This document shows positions 34,701 through 46,558 of a stretch of DNA of 64,000 nucleotides, piece after piece. Made by a program: the position numbers and the translations under genes. How positions within the stretch are numbered: position 1 is the stretch's first letter; the number at the start of each line of letters is the position of its first letter. Source of the DNA: Clytia hemisphaerica (Eukaryota; Cnidaria; Hydrozoa; Leptothecata; Clytiidae); NCBI GenBank assembly GCA_902728285.1, contig CACVBU010001120.1, forward strand, positions 682,001 to 746,000, in the 5' to 3' direction. The notes under the pieces are model-generated. The model made no database searches and was not told the DNA's origin. It saw only the letters and a program-made list of their open reading frames with translations.

Positions 34701-37700
34701 TGGCGCAAAAATAATTTTCAGCGGGGACTTAATTCGGCGGATTTCAGGGAAATCTGGCAAATCGGTTATTTTGTCTTTGATAATAACTAGAAGACGCTGA
34801 CCTATTTTGAATATTTTGTGCGTCAATCAGCGGCCTATCGATTTAAATTTTACTTTAAAAGTGGCTTGTCAACTATTGGAAAATTAACATTATTTTGTCA
34901 TCGTTAACTTACCAGTCGTTCAAGGTAAACATAGGCAAGCAGTGAGATGATCATTGCAAATATACCAGTACAAAAATATCCAAAAGAACTGTCCGTAATC
35001 TTTGAACCACCTAAACAAGATTCAAGATTTTTTATTTAAGAAATTAAATTCCAATGTGATGATCTCTATGATCTGTATCTTTGTCTACACATGGCATATC
35101 TATAAGCGTGTGATCTATGCCAAATTCTAATGTTTTGTACCTAGTCGATACTAAAAGAAACAAATCAAAATAAGACTTGTTTAGGCCATAAGGCCATGCT
35201 TACAAGAGTCTTTATCGTTCTTAAACTATCTATTCTGAATCGCAGACCTCTATAAAACCTATAAAATCACAGGTAGTATTGTCTATAAGTAGCACGAGTC
35301 TGTTAGTGGACACAGCAGCCTAGAAACTATCTGTTCATCGTTGATTTTATCCAACAAAATAGTTTAATCTCGTTTTGGAAGATTACAAAATAATAAATTC
35401 TTAGAAGTCACCTACCTACAGAAGACAAGATACTAACAATACAAACAAAGAATCCTCCAAGACCTTGTCCAGCCATCACTGCTTGAATATATCGTGGTGG
35501 CATCATCCCGGCAAGCCCGAACAATGCACCCTGCAACATAGCACCAAATCCTGGAGAAAATATTATAAAATATTTCAAGTTATTTCGAGAAAATTATGAA
35601 AAAGTGGATTCCACTTCTTGTATTTTTGTAACCCAATTTCCTTAACTTGCATTTCCGTGTCGCTTCACGCGTCAGGTAAAAAGGAACCATGGAATGGCCC
35701 GAACATACCCGAACATTTTCAGGTCATATTCAGGCCAAAATAGTAAAAATATTCTTTGACTCGATGAACATTGGTGCCAAGTTCAGGCCAAAAAAACCGA
35801 CCCGGCCCGAACATGGACAGGTCAATTCGAGTGGCCCGAAAAAGTCCGGGCAATACCGTGGGTCGTGGTATAAATTCACGTAATGACTTTTTGAATTTGA
35901 TGAATTCATTTCTGACGTCAAATATTTTTATCGAATTCCTACAACCTTCAATCAGCTACTAGAGTTCCCTTTCAAAGTTTCGCTTTTATTCGAAAACTTC
36001 TATTGTGTTTAGCGTGTTTTGTTGATTAGACAGGCTTTCTTTGATGACTCGAATGATATGGAGAAAAGCCTTATATTGACTTACCTGAGATGAGAACCAG
36101 AATGATCATTGTTGCTATGAAAAATTCTTCTGTCCCTGAAAGTGAATAATAAGTACTAGTTATCGCATGACTTCGAGTGCAATACGAGAAATATTTTACG
36201 AGTACCGAGATTTTTCCGTAATATTTTTCCGAGCCTTTAGGCGAGGAAAAATATCGGTAAAATCTCGGAACGAGTAAAATATCGAGTATTGCACGAGAAG
36301 TCATGTGATAACTAATTTATTGTCAACTCAAAAAAATTGTCCTGATAAAAATCTCTTTTGTTTTTGTTGTTTTAAAACTTACTTCCGCCTTGCTTCTTTC
36401 TTCTGTGTAGTTTCGAATGTTTTTATTCGAAAATCTAATTCGAACGTTAGATTCGAACAAAAAAATTCGATATGTTCCCGCAGAAAATATTCACACAAAA
36501 ACAAAACAGAAAAGCATTTTTCGATCATTTTCGACCCAGAAGTTTTGTTTTGAAGAGTTGCAGATTCAGAGATGTATTTGAAAGTTTCTAGATTGATAAT
36601 TCAAAATGCAGATGGTGTACAGTATTGTTTCGATAGACAAGAAACCCCCCTTCATCATTGGATTAATCAGATTGATAATATTCAGTCTTTTTCAATGTTT
36701 TTGTTTCGATGCATGGAAAAGAATAGCAGAGGAAAGGAGTCCCATGATGGAAATGTATGCTTGTAATAATGGTTAAAGAGCAACATTTTTTCAGGAGCAA
36801 TACAATTTGTATACTTTCTTGATTATCGTCAAGCTTTAAATGTTTTGAATTTTAGAAGGAAGATGTAATGATTGTTGAGTTGAAAATTCAAGGACGTACC
36901 TCGTCGAGAACGAGAATTGGGAGAGAACTTTTATAAAAATCACTCGTCATTTGGTTTAATACAAGACATTTCACTTCCCTTGCTTTGTTATGAGAAATTT
37001 TATTGGCAAACATTCAAGAATCTCAAGTTTTTTTGTATGCATGGATAAAAAACTGTTTGGTTTATCACACGAACGAATTTTATACCAAAAGCTGAAAATA
37101 TTTGGGTGGTCTCTCAAGTAGTTTTATAATTTCTTAGTTCATCAGATTTGATTTTAGTGTCTTTTATGGAAGAACTCCAAAGTAAAAGTTAATCTGAAAA
37201 TATTTTTGTTGCGTTTTCCCTTTGACTCCCAAGTCAGTTTCTCCGAAAGTCAGTTCTTTTCGGCTGTTTTGTTTTGATTTTTCTCCCGCCGCTTACCCAG
37301 TCCCCCAAAAGTCAACGCGGTCATATTTCCATACTAGAGAAATATGAAATATCGCAAATATCTCGATGCTCTCGACCAATCAAAACGCTGATATTTTTTT
37401 GGGTCGGCAATAAATACAAATACTAAATTGCACACCAACGAATTTTGCTGGGTGAAAAATACTCTAGCCTTACATTCGGATCTTCTGTTGTTTCTTGTTG
37501 TTTTCCAAGTCTCCTGCTGTGTATTTTACCTTCTTATTGCCGACCCAAAAAAATATGAGCGTTTTGATTGGTCGAGAGCATCGAGATATTTGCGATATTT
37601 CATATTTCTCTAGTCTGGAAATATGACCGCGTTGACTTTTGGGGGACTGGGTAAGCGGCGGGAGAAAAATCAAAACAAAACCACCGAAAAGAACTGACTT

Positions 37701-40700
37701 TCGGAGAAACTGACTTGGGAGTCAAAGGGAAAACGCAACAAAAATATTTTCAGATTAACTTTTACTTTGGAGTTCTTCCATAAAAGACACTAAAATCAAA
37801 TCTGATGAACTAAGAAATTATAAAACTACTTGAGACCACCCAAATATTTTCAGCTTTTGGTATAAAATTCGTCCGTGTGTGATAACCAAACAGTTTTTTT
37901 TATCAATGCATACAAAAAAAACTTGAGATTCTTTGAATGTTTGCCAATAAGATTTCTCATAACATAGCAAGGGAACTGAAATGTCTTGTATTAAACCAAG
38001 TGACGAGTGATTTTTATAAAAGTTCTCTCCTAATTCTCGTTCTCGACGAGGTATATACGTCCTTGAATTTTCAACTCAACAATCATTTACATCTTCCTTC
38101 TAAAATTCGAAACATTTAGAGCTTGACGATAATCAAGAAAGTATCCAAATTGTTTTTCTCTTGAAAAAATGTTGTTCTTTTAACCATTACATACATTTCC
38201 ATCATGGAACTTCTTTCATCCTCTGCTGCTATTCTTTTCCATGCATCGAAATAAAAACATAGGAAAAGACTGAATGTTATCAATCTGATTAATCCAATGA
38301 TGAAGGGTTTCTTCTCTATCGAAACAATACTGTACACCATCTGCATTTTGAATTATCAATCTAGAACCTTTCAAATACATCTCTGAAAATCTGCAATTCT
38401 CTTCAACACAAAACTTCTGGATCGAAAATGATCGAAAATGCTTCTCTGTTTTGTTTTTGTGTGAATATTTTCGGCGGGAACATATCGAATGTTTTATTGT
38501 TCGAATCTAACGTTCGAATTAGATTTTCGAATAAAAACATTCGAAACTACACAGAAGAAAGAAGCAAGGCGGAAGTAAGTTTTAAAACAAAAACAAAAAT
38601 AAATTTATATCAGGACAATTTTTTTGAGTCGACAATAAATTAGTTATCACATGACTTCTCGTGCAATACTCGATATTTTACTCGTTCCGAGATTTTACCG
38701 ATATTTTTCCTCGCCTAAAGGCTCGGAAAGATATTACGGAAAAATCTCGGAACTCGTAAAATATTTCTCGTATTGCACTCGAAGTCATGCGATAACTAGT
38801 ACATATTGGGAATGAAGGCATTTCATGATTATTATTCCAAGTTGAGCTATCAGGGCAAACGGTATCAACCCTTAGATATTCTTACTACAAAAGTGGTATT
38901 GAAATCGCCCTCCCCTACCTTCGGGTAGACAGCTATCGAAAAAGGAGCCTCCGATTGTGGTAATACCTAATAATTGGTACTTACAAGTGGACGTGTTAAC
39001 GAGAACGAAGGAGGCAGTGATGGTGAAGGAGATCAACAACATAAAGATTGAAACCACCATCCGCACAAAACGAGAACATCTAAAGAAAGGAATGTTTGGG
39101 ATATTAATGATAGAATATTTTTTCCGATTTTTGGTAAATCTTTGTCTTCCGTTGCAGAATTACCTTGTTTGATTTAAGACAGCATATTTCAAGCGACTCA
39201 CTCTGCCGATAAGGTGGATGCATTCATCGATTAAGAGTATCGATTTCTTACTTGAGAAAACTATTGTCGAATTGATTGAAATCGCTTTAAAATGACGAGC
39301 CCTATAATCAGAGCGTTGCTCATTTTTTTCGTTCGAAATCTCTCGTAGAATGAGAACGAACGAAGCTATTCTCTATAATTCGGGAAATTCGATGAGGTCA
39401 AAAAAAAAAAGAAGCTTTCTCTCTGTGTACGCTAAATGAAATCCGATAAACTCAAAATTTCTTACTTGTGAAAGAGGAAGACGTTAAGGATCATTATGAA
39501 CATGTTGGGTCCCATTGAACCAACGGAAAAATAATTCTGAAAAGTACTCTCCAAGTTTGGCTTGTTCTTCAACTTGGCTGAAAAGTACTAAAAGAAAGAG
39601 AGCAGTATATGATGTCATTGATCTACGAATTTGTATTTATAGGTGCTGTTATTGAGCCTTGATATTAAAGCCTCTGACCCAGCTTTGTTCCACAATTTCA
39701 ATAAAACGAATATGACCTAGCACTGTGTTATCATAGTAGGCTGTCAAGGTTCCATCCTTTGCCATAAGTTTTTTTTCGAAGCGTTTTGATAAAGAAAAAA
39801 CAATTGCTGACGTCAGCATATTTCAGTAAAAATGAATACTTTGCATTTTTGCTGACCCTACCAACCCAAAAAAAACAAATTTTCTTTCATCGTTATACAC
39901 TGTTAAAGGTGAAAAGCTGTTGCCTACTTGAAATAACTCAAGATTTACTTTCTATGATGAGGTTATCGAAATAGGGTAAAATTATTGAGGTTGCTTTAAA
40001 GATTTTTGATTTTGGAGAAAGTTAAACCCTCTGACTATGCCAATTTCATTTTCTATATCAAAAGGTTTTAAAGTTATCAGTCAGACAGAGAATCACAAGT
40101 TGTGTTTTTTATGACACATATATATTTCAACTGACCAGAAGACCGCGAGATTAGTACCCCCCATTAAAATTAGAAGTTCTCTACACAGTACAATACAAGA
40201 TAGCGAATATCAGAAAAGAGAGGATTTCAAATAGATGACTTACTGCGTTGGCGGTGATGAAGAAATTCCATGGCAACAGCGTCGTGCATCCAAGTAAATA
40301 GAAAATTTGATATGCTATGTGGTACCTGTAGGAAAAAATTTGTATGTTTTAAAAAAGAAATTCTTCCAATTTTGCTCTACATCTTCCATGGACATTGGTA
40401 GATTTTATTCCTTCATTGTCTTTGTGGTGGGTCTAAGACCATGTTCAGACGTTACGGTTCCGTTTCGCTCCGGTGTGATTTTCGTTACGGATCGAGAGTG
40501 TTCCCATTAGTTTCGGAACGTTTCGGAACAAGAAAACGGAGCAGTTCCGTTCTGATGAAAATAGAGGAGTGAAACCGTTTCGATCTGTTTTGCTTTGTAA
40601 CGTCTTCTTTTGACGTATTGAATTTTGACGTTCACGCTTGTTTCGGAACCGTTTCGTTTTGGAGCGATGAAACGGAACCGTAACGTCTGAACATGGTCCA

Positions 40701-41189
40701 AATTAACATCCTTTCTAAGGATTTCGGGTCTGCTCCTCAACACCCGTTATATTGGGAAAAACTAAGATTTCGTGATTTCGCTAAGAGGTAGCAAACTCAA
40801 AAAGCCCTATATTCTAACAATTTTTGGCTTCGATAGCCTCGAACTATCAAAATTATCCCTAACGCTTGATATGTCTACTCTCGGATACCTAATAGCCGGG
40901 GGGTTGGAATAAGCGGAGGGTTTGGAAAAAATCTCAAAACTTAATAAGCCGGGGGTTGGAATGAAAATGTCCTGGTTGGAAAATCTTCGAAAAAGAAGCT
41001 AATGCAGTAGAATTAGGGCAAAAGAGGGAACTTTCAAAAAAATTTCCCAAAAATCAATAAGCGGTTTGGAATAAGAATGTCCTGGGTGGAAAGTTTTCTA
41101 AAAAATTAATTAGCGGCCCCCTCCCTCGGCTATTAGGTACCCGAGATTACTCACCTATCTTGAGGTACCTTCCGTTCACAGGTGCTCAT
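31719..41189 (-). CDS. Equilibrative nucleoside transporter (SLC29 family)
   Basis: Twelve exons join without a phase error: 41155-41189, 40244-40325, 39466-39587, 38985-39079, 36085-36135, 35416-35550, 34913-35010, 34431-34491, 33880-34122, 33447-33532, 32717-32922 and 31719-31830. They give 1326 nt, or 441 residues (human ENT1 is 456). Family landmarks in order: PQDRYH then LLPWNFFITA (TM1, residues 8-39), FGAMLQGALFGLAG (from about 129, TM4), a charged Asn/Glu/Lys loop (about 227-262) between TM6 and TM7, SVFPSLTARI (TM7), CNVQPR (TM9-10 region), FIYGP and the C-terminal SGAAFSFAIA helix. The protein should move nucleosides down their gradient across the plasma membrane. A cysteine-rich CFCTCEC lies just before the loop. 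The start ATG gives an N-terminus like other ENTs; there is no signal peptide. Confidence 0.95.
31920..32155. repeat. TCGA-rich palindromic stretch in a transporter intron
   Basis: Dense TCGAT/ATCGA motifs in both orientations (for example TTAATCGAATTAATCGAT near 31985-32002). Composition resembles the interiors of the CCAG...CTGG elements, but I found no matching ends or flanking duplication, so it may be a decayed copy. Confidence 0.35.
36153..38802. mobile_element. 2.65-kb near-perfect palindrome (foldback element)
   Basis: The left arm from GTACTAGTTATCGCATGACT (36153) to GGGTCGGCAATAA (37413) is mirrored from TTATTGCCGACCC (37534) to GATAACTAGTAC (38802). Arms are about 1.26 kb and appear well over 90 percent identical by eye. 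The loop is about 120 bp. GTAC at both ends is self-complementary, so it could be a 4-bp target duplication or part of the arms. No frame in the arms resembles a transposase. A single terminus-like relic (GCACTCAAAGTCATGCGATG) occurs near 46215. It lies in intron 4 of the nucleoside transporter. Confidence 0.8.
40437..40698. mobile_element. MITE with GACCATGTTCAGACGTTACG ends
   Basis: GACCATGTTCAGACGTTACG at 40437 is mirrored by CGTAACGTCTGAACATGGTC ending at 40698. Arms of about 35 bp continue into GTTCCGTTTCG. The interior repeats TTTCGGAAC motifs. No exact flanking duplication. Located in transporter intron 1. Confidence 0.65.
40879..41146. mobile_element. MITE with TCTCGG(A/G)TACCTAATAGCCG ends
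   Basis: TCTCGGATACCTAATAGCCG at the left is mirrored by CGGCTATTAGGTACCCGAGA at the right. The interior has repeated GGTTGGAA(T/A) motifs. It ends only 9 bp from the first coding exon of the transporter. Confidence 0.6.
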
Positions 41190-42030
41190 TTTCTCATCAG
41201 AGAACTCAACGCCATTGTTTGCTTCCCTCTCTCACGAAAAGTTGGAAAGAATTCACAGTTCCTTTCCAAAAACTATTTGACGTCATATATATTTATATGG
41301 TTGGTGGCTTGACGTTAGAATTTTTGATGTTATATAGTGCTTCAGATAATTATTTTATCAATTTCGCCTTAGCGAAAGTATTACCAGTGAACTGTTATCA
41401 GATAGAATAATATCTCACTTTGGCTACTTCATCATCTATTCAGAGTCCCTTTGTTAAAAGTGATTATTGGTCGTAAAAACAGTTTCTCAAAATCTGATGG
41501 TAGATAGAAATCTCTTTATAAGGGTATGTTTGCACGTTATTTTTTAGTTTTGGAAAACGATTGATATTTCCAAATCTATTTTAGCTTACAATCTGGAATT
41601 TTAGGAGCTGAAATTTAGTGATTCCATCGATTTTAACTCCTAAAATTAAAAAATCAATTTTAGTCTATACAGAAAGAATAACTAATTTAGGTGAAAACTT
41701 GACACCCGAATTTCTGTTCTTAGAAGTGCGTTTTTAAATAGTTTTCAACACTGGTGAATCTATAAAATAACCTGATTTCAAATATGTAATTCTTATTTGC
41801 ATTGAGGGGACCGAAGTGCCCGAAATTTCCAGTTAAAAACAATCAAATTATGTGCATAATTTTTTGAGAATTCAAAAGAATCCAATCAAGCATGAGAATA
41901 TGTAATTAAAATACGATAAGAACAAAGAAATGACATTATCATTGCACACGTGCAAATTAATTCCCATTGCAACTAAGGGACCCCTTACAGACACGCTTCA
42001 TATTGAGGAAAAAAGCATGAATTCATTTAA
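41190..42030. other. Upstream region of the transporter gene
   Basis: Expected to contain the 5' UTR and promoter of the minus-strand transporter. An in-frame open stretch continues upstream of the chosen ATG for some codons (NNGVEFSDEK), so a longer N-terminus is not excluded. No clear TATA or initiator. AT-rich and otherwise featureless. Confidence 0.4.
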
Positions 42031-42157
42031 TTCTATCTGATAATAATTCTATGGTAATTACAATCAGCATTCTGCGGCGGCGAGGAAAAAATTTATTCTA
42101 TCTGATAATAATTCTATGGTATTACAATCAGCATTCTGCGGCAGTGAGGAAAAAAAT
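42031..42157 (+). repeat. Two-unit tandem duplication, period 65 bp
   Basis: TTCTATCTGATAATAATTCT starts at 42031 and again at 42096, each followed by ATTACAATCAGCATTCTGCG. Copies differ by a few bases. Confidence 0.85.
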
Positions 42158-42299
42158 TAGAAAACGAAAGTACTGGATACGGTGGACGAACTCACTAAAA
42201 TTAATTTACAAATTACACGCTCATATAACCACGGACGATTTTCGCGGATTACGTCATATATCTTTGTGTCTTTAGCTTCACAGTTTGGATTTTTCCTTT

Positions 42300-42885
42300 A
42301 TTTTCTTATAAGCATATACTTTATAAGAATCAAATCAATAACTCTTGATAGATGGTGATATACTCTTCGGGAATTAGTTCTTACAAAGTAAACAAGGGAT
42401 GGCGCGTAATATAAGCATATTTATTTTTGTTACAAGCATATACTTTATGAGAATCAAATCAATAACTCTTGATAGATGGTGATATACCCTTCGGGAATTA
42501 GTTCTTACAAAGTAAACAAGGGATGGTGCACAATATGAGCATATTTATTTTTCTTATAAGCATTACTCTTGTCTCCCGAATAGACCCCCCCCCGCTAATT
42601 GTTAAAAGAAAAAAATCCATCCCCCCGTTCTTATTAAGACCCCCCCCCCCCCCGCTGATTAAATTCGAATAATTCAATATTTTATTACAGTGTAGATAGA
42701 CCTTAAACTTGTTAAAATTTTCCTTTTTGTTAGTATTGGTTCTTATTTTACGTGTTTATTTGCTAAAGTTTCTTTTTTGTTGTTGAAATTTTCCTACACC
42801 CCTGCTTATTCGGACCCCCCATCTATTCGGGAGACAGGAGTAACTTCATAAGAATCAAATCAATAACTCTTGAAATACGGTGGTT
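42300..42885 (+). repeat. 124-bp tandem repeat, third unit split by a MITE
   Basis: AGCATATACTTTATAAGAAT at 42311, its second copy at 42435 and the start of a third at 42559 show a 124-bp period. The third copy is interrupted after AGCAT by the element at 42566-42840 and resumes at 42843 (ACTTCATAAGAATCAAATCA). Confidence 0.8.
42566..42840. mobile_element. MITE with CTCTTGTCTCCCGAATAGA ends, TA target site, poly-C interior
   Basis: Perfectly placed insertion: TA at 42564-42565 and 42841-42842, inverted 19-bp ends differing at one base. The interior holds C-runs of 9 and 15. The uninterrupted tandem units on its left show what the site looked like before insertion. Confidence 0.8.
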
Positions 42886-43496
42886 CTTAAGAATTAAACA
42901 ACCATTGTTCTTAAGTTGGTTAATTTTTTTAGCGATTTTGAGCCTCGTTGTTCTTATAAAATTGTTTCATCAAGGCTCGATGTAAAGTAGATTTCAGATT
43001 AGCTTCCATCTCTACTTCTTTTTTTTCCCGTGCAGTTTTAACTTTAGGCGAAATTTTCGACTTCAAGTCGTCTTGTCGTTTTATATAGCGAAAGTATTAC
43101 GATAGTCTTTCTGTGTGGCGAGAAAATTTTTTGGGCGCAAATTATGGCGTGGGCGTTTGGCTGCGGGCGTACTACGGCCAATATTATAAAGGTGGACTCA
43201 CTCACAAAGATAAAAAACAGCGCTTTTCTTGATAGTTAAAATACTCTAGTGCAAGACGTGTAACCAAGCCTTGTAAACATTCATCTTCATCATGAGAACT
43301 TTTTAATGGCTGCTGCTGTATAACTTTTTATCATGTTTTCTTATGTTTTATGGTCTTTTGTAGAGTATTTGAAGAGGTTTATTATTCGTTTACTACTAAG
43401 TATTTTATGTTTGTGTAGTTAGTGAATGCACCAATAAATTGATAATGCTCAGTAAAGTAGTACTACAGAAAGAGTTAATTTTACACAACAACATAA

Positions 43497-43912
43497 CCAG
43501 ACGATCTCAATCGAACGGAATCGACGATCGAACCAGTCGAACCAAATCGAACGCAATCGACCGATTGAAATTCGATTGTCGAACGCAATCGAATCTCAAT
43601 CGAATATTACCGCAATTTTCAGATTGATGTTCGATTGCGTTCGATCGTCGATTCATTGACCCCCGGATTGTTCATCGCATAATTTCTACGGGAAATCGAA
43701 AGTAATTTCATTCGGCTTGTGATGTTTGAGAGCTTGGATGTTGGGAAGCTACAAGAATAAAGCCAGACGATCTCAATCGAACGGAATCGATGATCGAACC
43801 AGTCGAACAACAATCGAATCAATCGAATATTACCCAGAATTTTGATGTTCGATTGCGTTCGATTTGGTTCGACTGGTTCGATCGTCGATTCCGTTCGATT
43901 GAGATCGTCTGG
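43497..43912. mobile_element. CCAGAC...GTCTGG element with 6-bp duplication, copy 2
   Basis: CCAGACGATCTCAATCGAAC at 43497 is mirrored by GTTCGATTGAGATCGTCTGG ending at 43912. Arms match for more than 60 bp. ACATAA stands outside both ends (43491-43496 and 43913-43918). A third copy of the terminal sequence begins inside at 43763, so the element holds an internal partial duplication. The interior is dense in ATCGAA/TTCGAT. Confidence 0.82.
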
Positions 43913-44105
43913 ACATAAACCCTCTTCTTCAAAAAACTACAAACAGCACAGGTATGATATTTTTTTCCTTTTTTCACCAGATAGTTATGTGTTTAATGTT
44001 AACCAATTGTGATGTAAGTTTGATGACAGTTTTTTATCTGATGAAGTTTGATTGTTGTTCGATGAGTTTGGATTAAGAAAAAGTTCCAGCTTTTCCTCCC
44101 CGATG

Positions 44106-44401
44106 CCAGCGCCAGGCGATGATGTCAACCTAACTCTATCAAACCAATTTTGGTAATCGAACCATCAAATTTCATCAAACGAAATCCAACAATAGGTGTT
44201 AGATTTATGGAACCTGATCGAACAGTAATTGAACTTTACCGGAAAATCTTCAGTTTGATGTTTGATTATATCGCAGTTCGATTAAGTTCGATCAGTGTTT
44301 TTGGTTGTTTTTGTAGCTCAAATGGTTCCAGTTATTGCTAGCGGAACAGCTCAATCGAACACATGGTTCGGTAATCGAACAGTTCGATTGACATCGCCTG
44401 G
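44106..44401. mobile_element. CCAG...CTGG element with 6-bp duplication, copy 3
   Basis: Left end CCAGCGCCAGGCGATGATGT, right end GACATCGCCTGG, with CCGATG directly outside both (44100-44105 and 44402-44407). The left end has an extra CCAGCG step. The interior again carries TCGAAC/GTTCGA palindromes. It lies 187 bp from copy 2. Confidence 0.72.
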
Positions 44402-44497
44402 CCGATGGGGTGATAGATATTGGCCTGCTCTTTAAGGTTTCAGCGTGGGTGTCTGCTAATAAGCCGTCAAAGTGTAAAAAGAATGGGCAACAAGGTA

Positions 44498-44714
44498 CCG
44501 TCAACTGCTCTAACTTGGGACGATTGGTCGAAACATGGGACTGTTGCATATCTGGTCTGTATTTTCACTTACTGTAAAATCGAAAGAGAAATCATGTATT
44601 TTTAAATACGCCGTTCCTTAACTCAAATCAAATGACTTTGGATGTTCGGTGAAATGGTGGCCGTATTGCCGTTCCATGTTTTGTCAGATAGTCCCAAGTT
44701 AGAGCAGTTGACAG
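44498..44714. mobile_element. MITE, GTCAACTGCTCTAACTT family, copy 2
   Basis: CCGTCAACTGCTCTAACTTG at the left and CAAGTTAGAGCAGTTGACAG at the right, with TA at 44496-44497 and 44715-44716. The internal AAACATGGGACTGTTGC and GGTGGCCGTATTGCCGTTCC match copy 1 at 15265-15858 in order. Confidence 0.75.
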
Positions 44715-44719
44715 TAATA

Positions 44720-46240
44720 AATCAAACTAATTGAGCTTCAATCAAACTTCACCGATCTTGATACCCTTTTGCTAATCAGGATTTTCATTTTGAATCATTA
44801 AAAACTCTAGTGGTACCGTTGTTTTGTATGAGATTCCCTTTTCCGCACTCTGGAATCTTTCCCCTATATCTATTTTAAGGGATAACTGGCAAGAGATTGG
44901 GGTGGGTTTGTTTTAATGGGATGCAGTTAGACCAGTAAAAGGAGTCATTGTTGTGATTTGCTAGAAGGGCCATTAATCGATTACGTATAATATTGATTCT
45001 TTCACTGTTTTTAGCATTTACTGCTTTCACTGGTGTGTAAACATTTATTTTATGATTTTATGAAATATTTACTGTCAACCTAGAAATAATTAATATTAAA
45101 GGTCTCTATTATAGCATTGGAAAATAATTGAAGATTGAAAATAATTGCATCACTTTCAGTGAGGTTTAGTCAATTTGTATCTGGTGGGAAAATTTGAGTG
45201 ACAGGGGGTGGTAAATAAATCCCCATATTCTATCTTGACCGAAGTCTGTATCCTTAAGTTACGAGCTTTTCTTAATATATTTTTATATGGATTATTGCGT
45301 TGAGATTTTGGAAAATCTCAAAGAGTATTATTTCTTTAAAGTTGGCTAGTTTTTACCCTGCCATTTTCTAGTTCAGAAGCTAGAGCTCAACTACACAACT
45401 GCTTTTTGCCTTTAGTGGCCTCTTGATTGTCCATGGAGTCAACTGATGCTTGTCTGAAGGTTAGACCTGCTGTCCGGGGGGTTAGACCTACTGTCTATGG
45501 GTCAAAAGTCACAGGGTAAATTTCCAAAAAATGTTAAATCCTCAAACCCCCCTCCCCTCCAAAATATTCTGCAATATTCAAATTTGTTCTGGAAAAGCCC
45601 AATGATTTTGATGGTGGTGCACCATCATTCATATCAGAAAGATTGTATACAACAGATTTTTCTGACTAATGTAGCTGTTTTCTCAATTTTAGAAATATTC
45701 TACTGTTTATAGAAAGAAGTTGACATAAACTTTGCGCAAGTGAAATCACAAGTGACTTATTATCAAAGCACAAAATGAAGTTTCTGGCATCAAAGAATGA
45801 AAAGCTCATTTTTTCTTCTTTATTTTCAAAAAATTTGGAAATTTTTTTCTCAAGTATATTGCAGTTCTCTGATTTATTCTGAATATAAAGATCTTTTTTA
45901 CGCTTATAAAAAGGAATTTTTTAGTCGCATTTTTTAAAGAACCTTTTTGTTTTTAATGGATTAAGATTTTTCATAAGAAAATAGGGTATCTACGACCTGT
46001 GTGTACAATACAATGTGTATATTTTGTGTAACGCTTCATTCAAAATCCATAATGCTGCCGGAGTCACGTTTCACGCGTCTTCGTCGTTGATGTTCTAATA
46101 TTATGCGAAATTTTCGACTTTAAGTCGTCTTGTTTTATTCGTTTTATTCGTTCCAGATTATTTTTTCTGGTATTAAAATATTACAGATGAAATATATTTT
46201 GTAAAATATATTTTGCACTCAAAGTCATGCGATGATTGAT
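44720..46240. other. Intergenic, no gene seen
   Basis: AT-rich sequence with short ORFs only (71 codons at most). CGAAATTTTCGACTT-AAGTCGTCTTG near 46106-46131 also occurs near 43049-43075, a dispersed repeat with a small hairpin. No exon could be supported. Confidence 0.4.
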
Positions 46241-46241
46241 A

Positions 46242-46418
46242 AAGTGAAGTCTCCTTTAACTTGAACTTCTATAACTCGAATATCTCCTTAACTCAAACGA
46301 GTTATATGGTCCATTCAGCTATAACTATGCCTTATAAACCTTACTCCATAACTCGAAATTTCCTTAACTCGGATAACTTTTTGTCCCCCGTGTGGTTCGA
46401 GTTCTGGAGACTCCACCG
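46242..46418. mobile_element. Pogo/Tigger-like MITE, TA-flanked
   Basis: GTGAAGTCTCCTTTAACTTGAAC-type left end and GTTCGAGTTCTGGAGACTCC right end, with TA at 46240-46241 and 46419-46420. The interior repeats AACTCGAA/ACTCAAA. G-TGGAG-TCTCC-AACTCGAA ends resemble pogo-group elements. A weaker relative is near 49022-49100. Confidence 0.55.
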
Positions 46419-46558
46419 TACTTATTAGATCACTCGATCAATCTTTCAACTCTCTTACAAATCGTACAAATTAAGATTACAAATAGGAGGGCAGTAGAAA
46501 GTTATTCAAGCTATTCAATTTTTTGCTAGTTTGTCCCAAACCTATGTAACTAGATAAG

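Noticed and set aside
36572-38643. ORFs of 60-76 codons in the large palindrome
   Set aside because: The same sequences are mirrored in both arms without conserved frame or transposase motifs.
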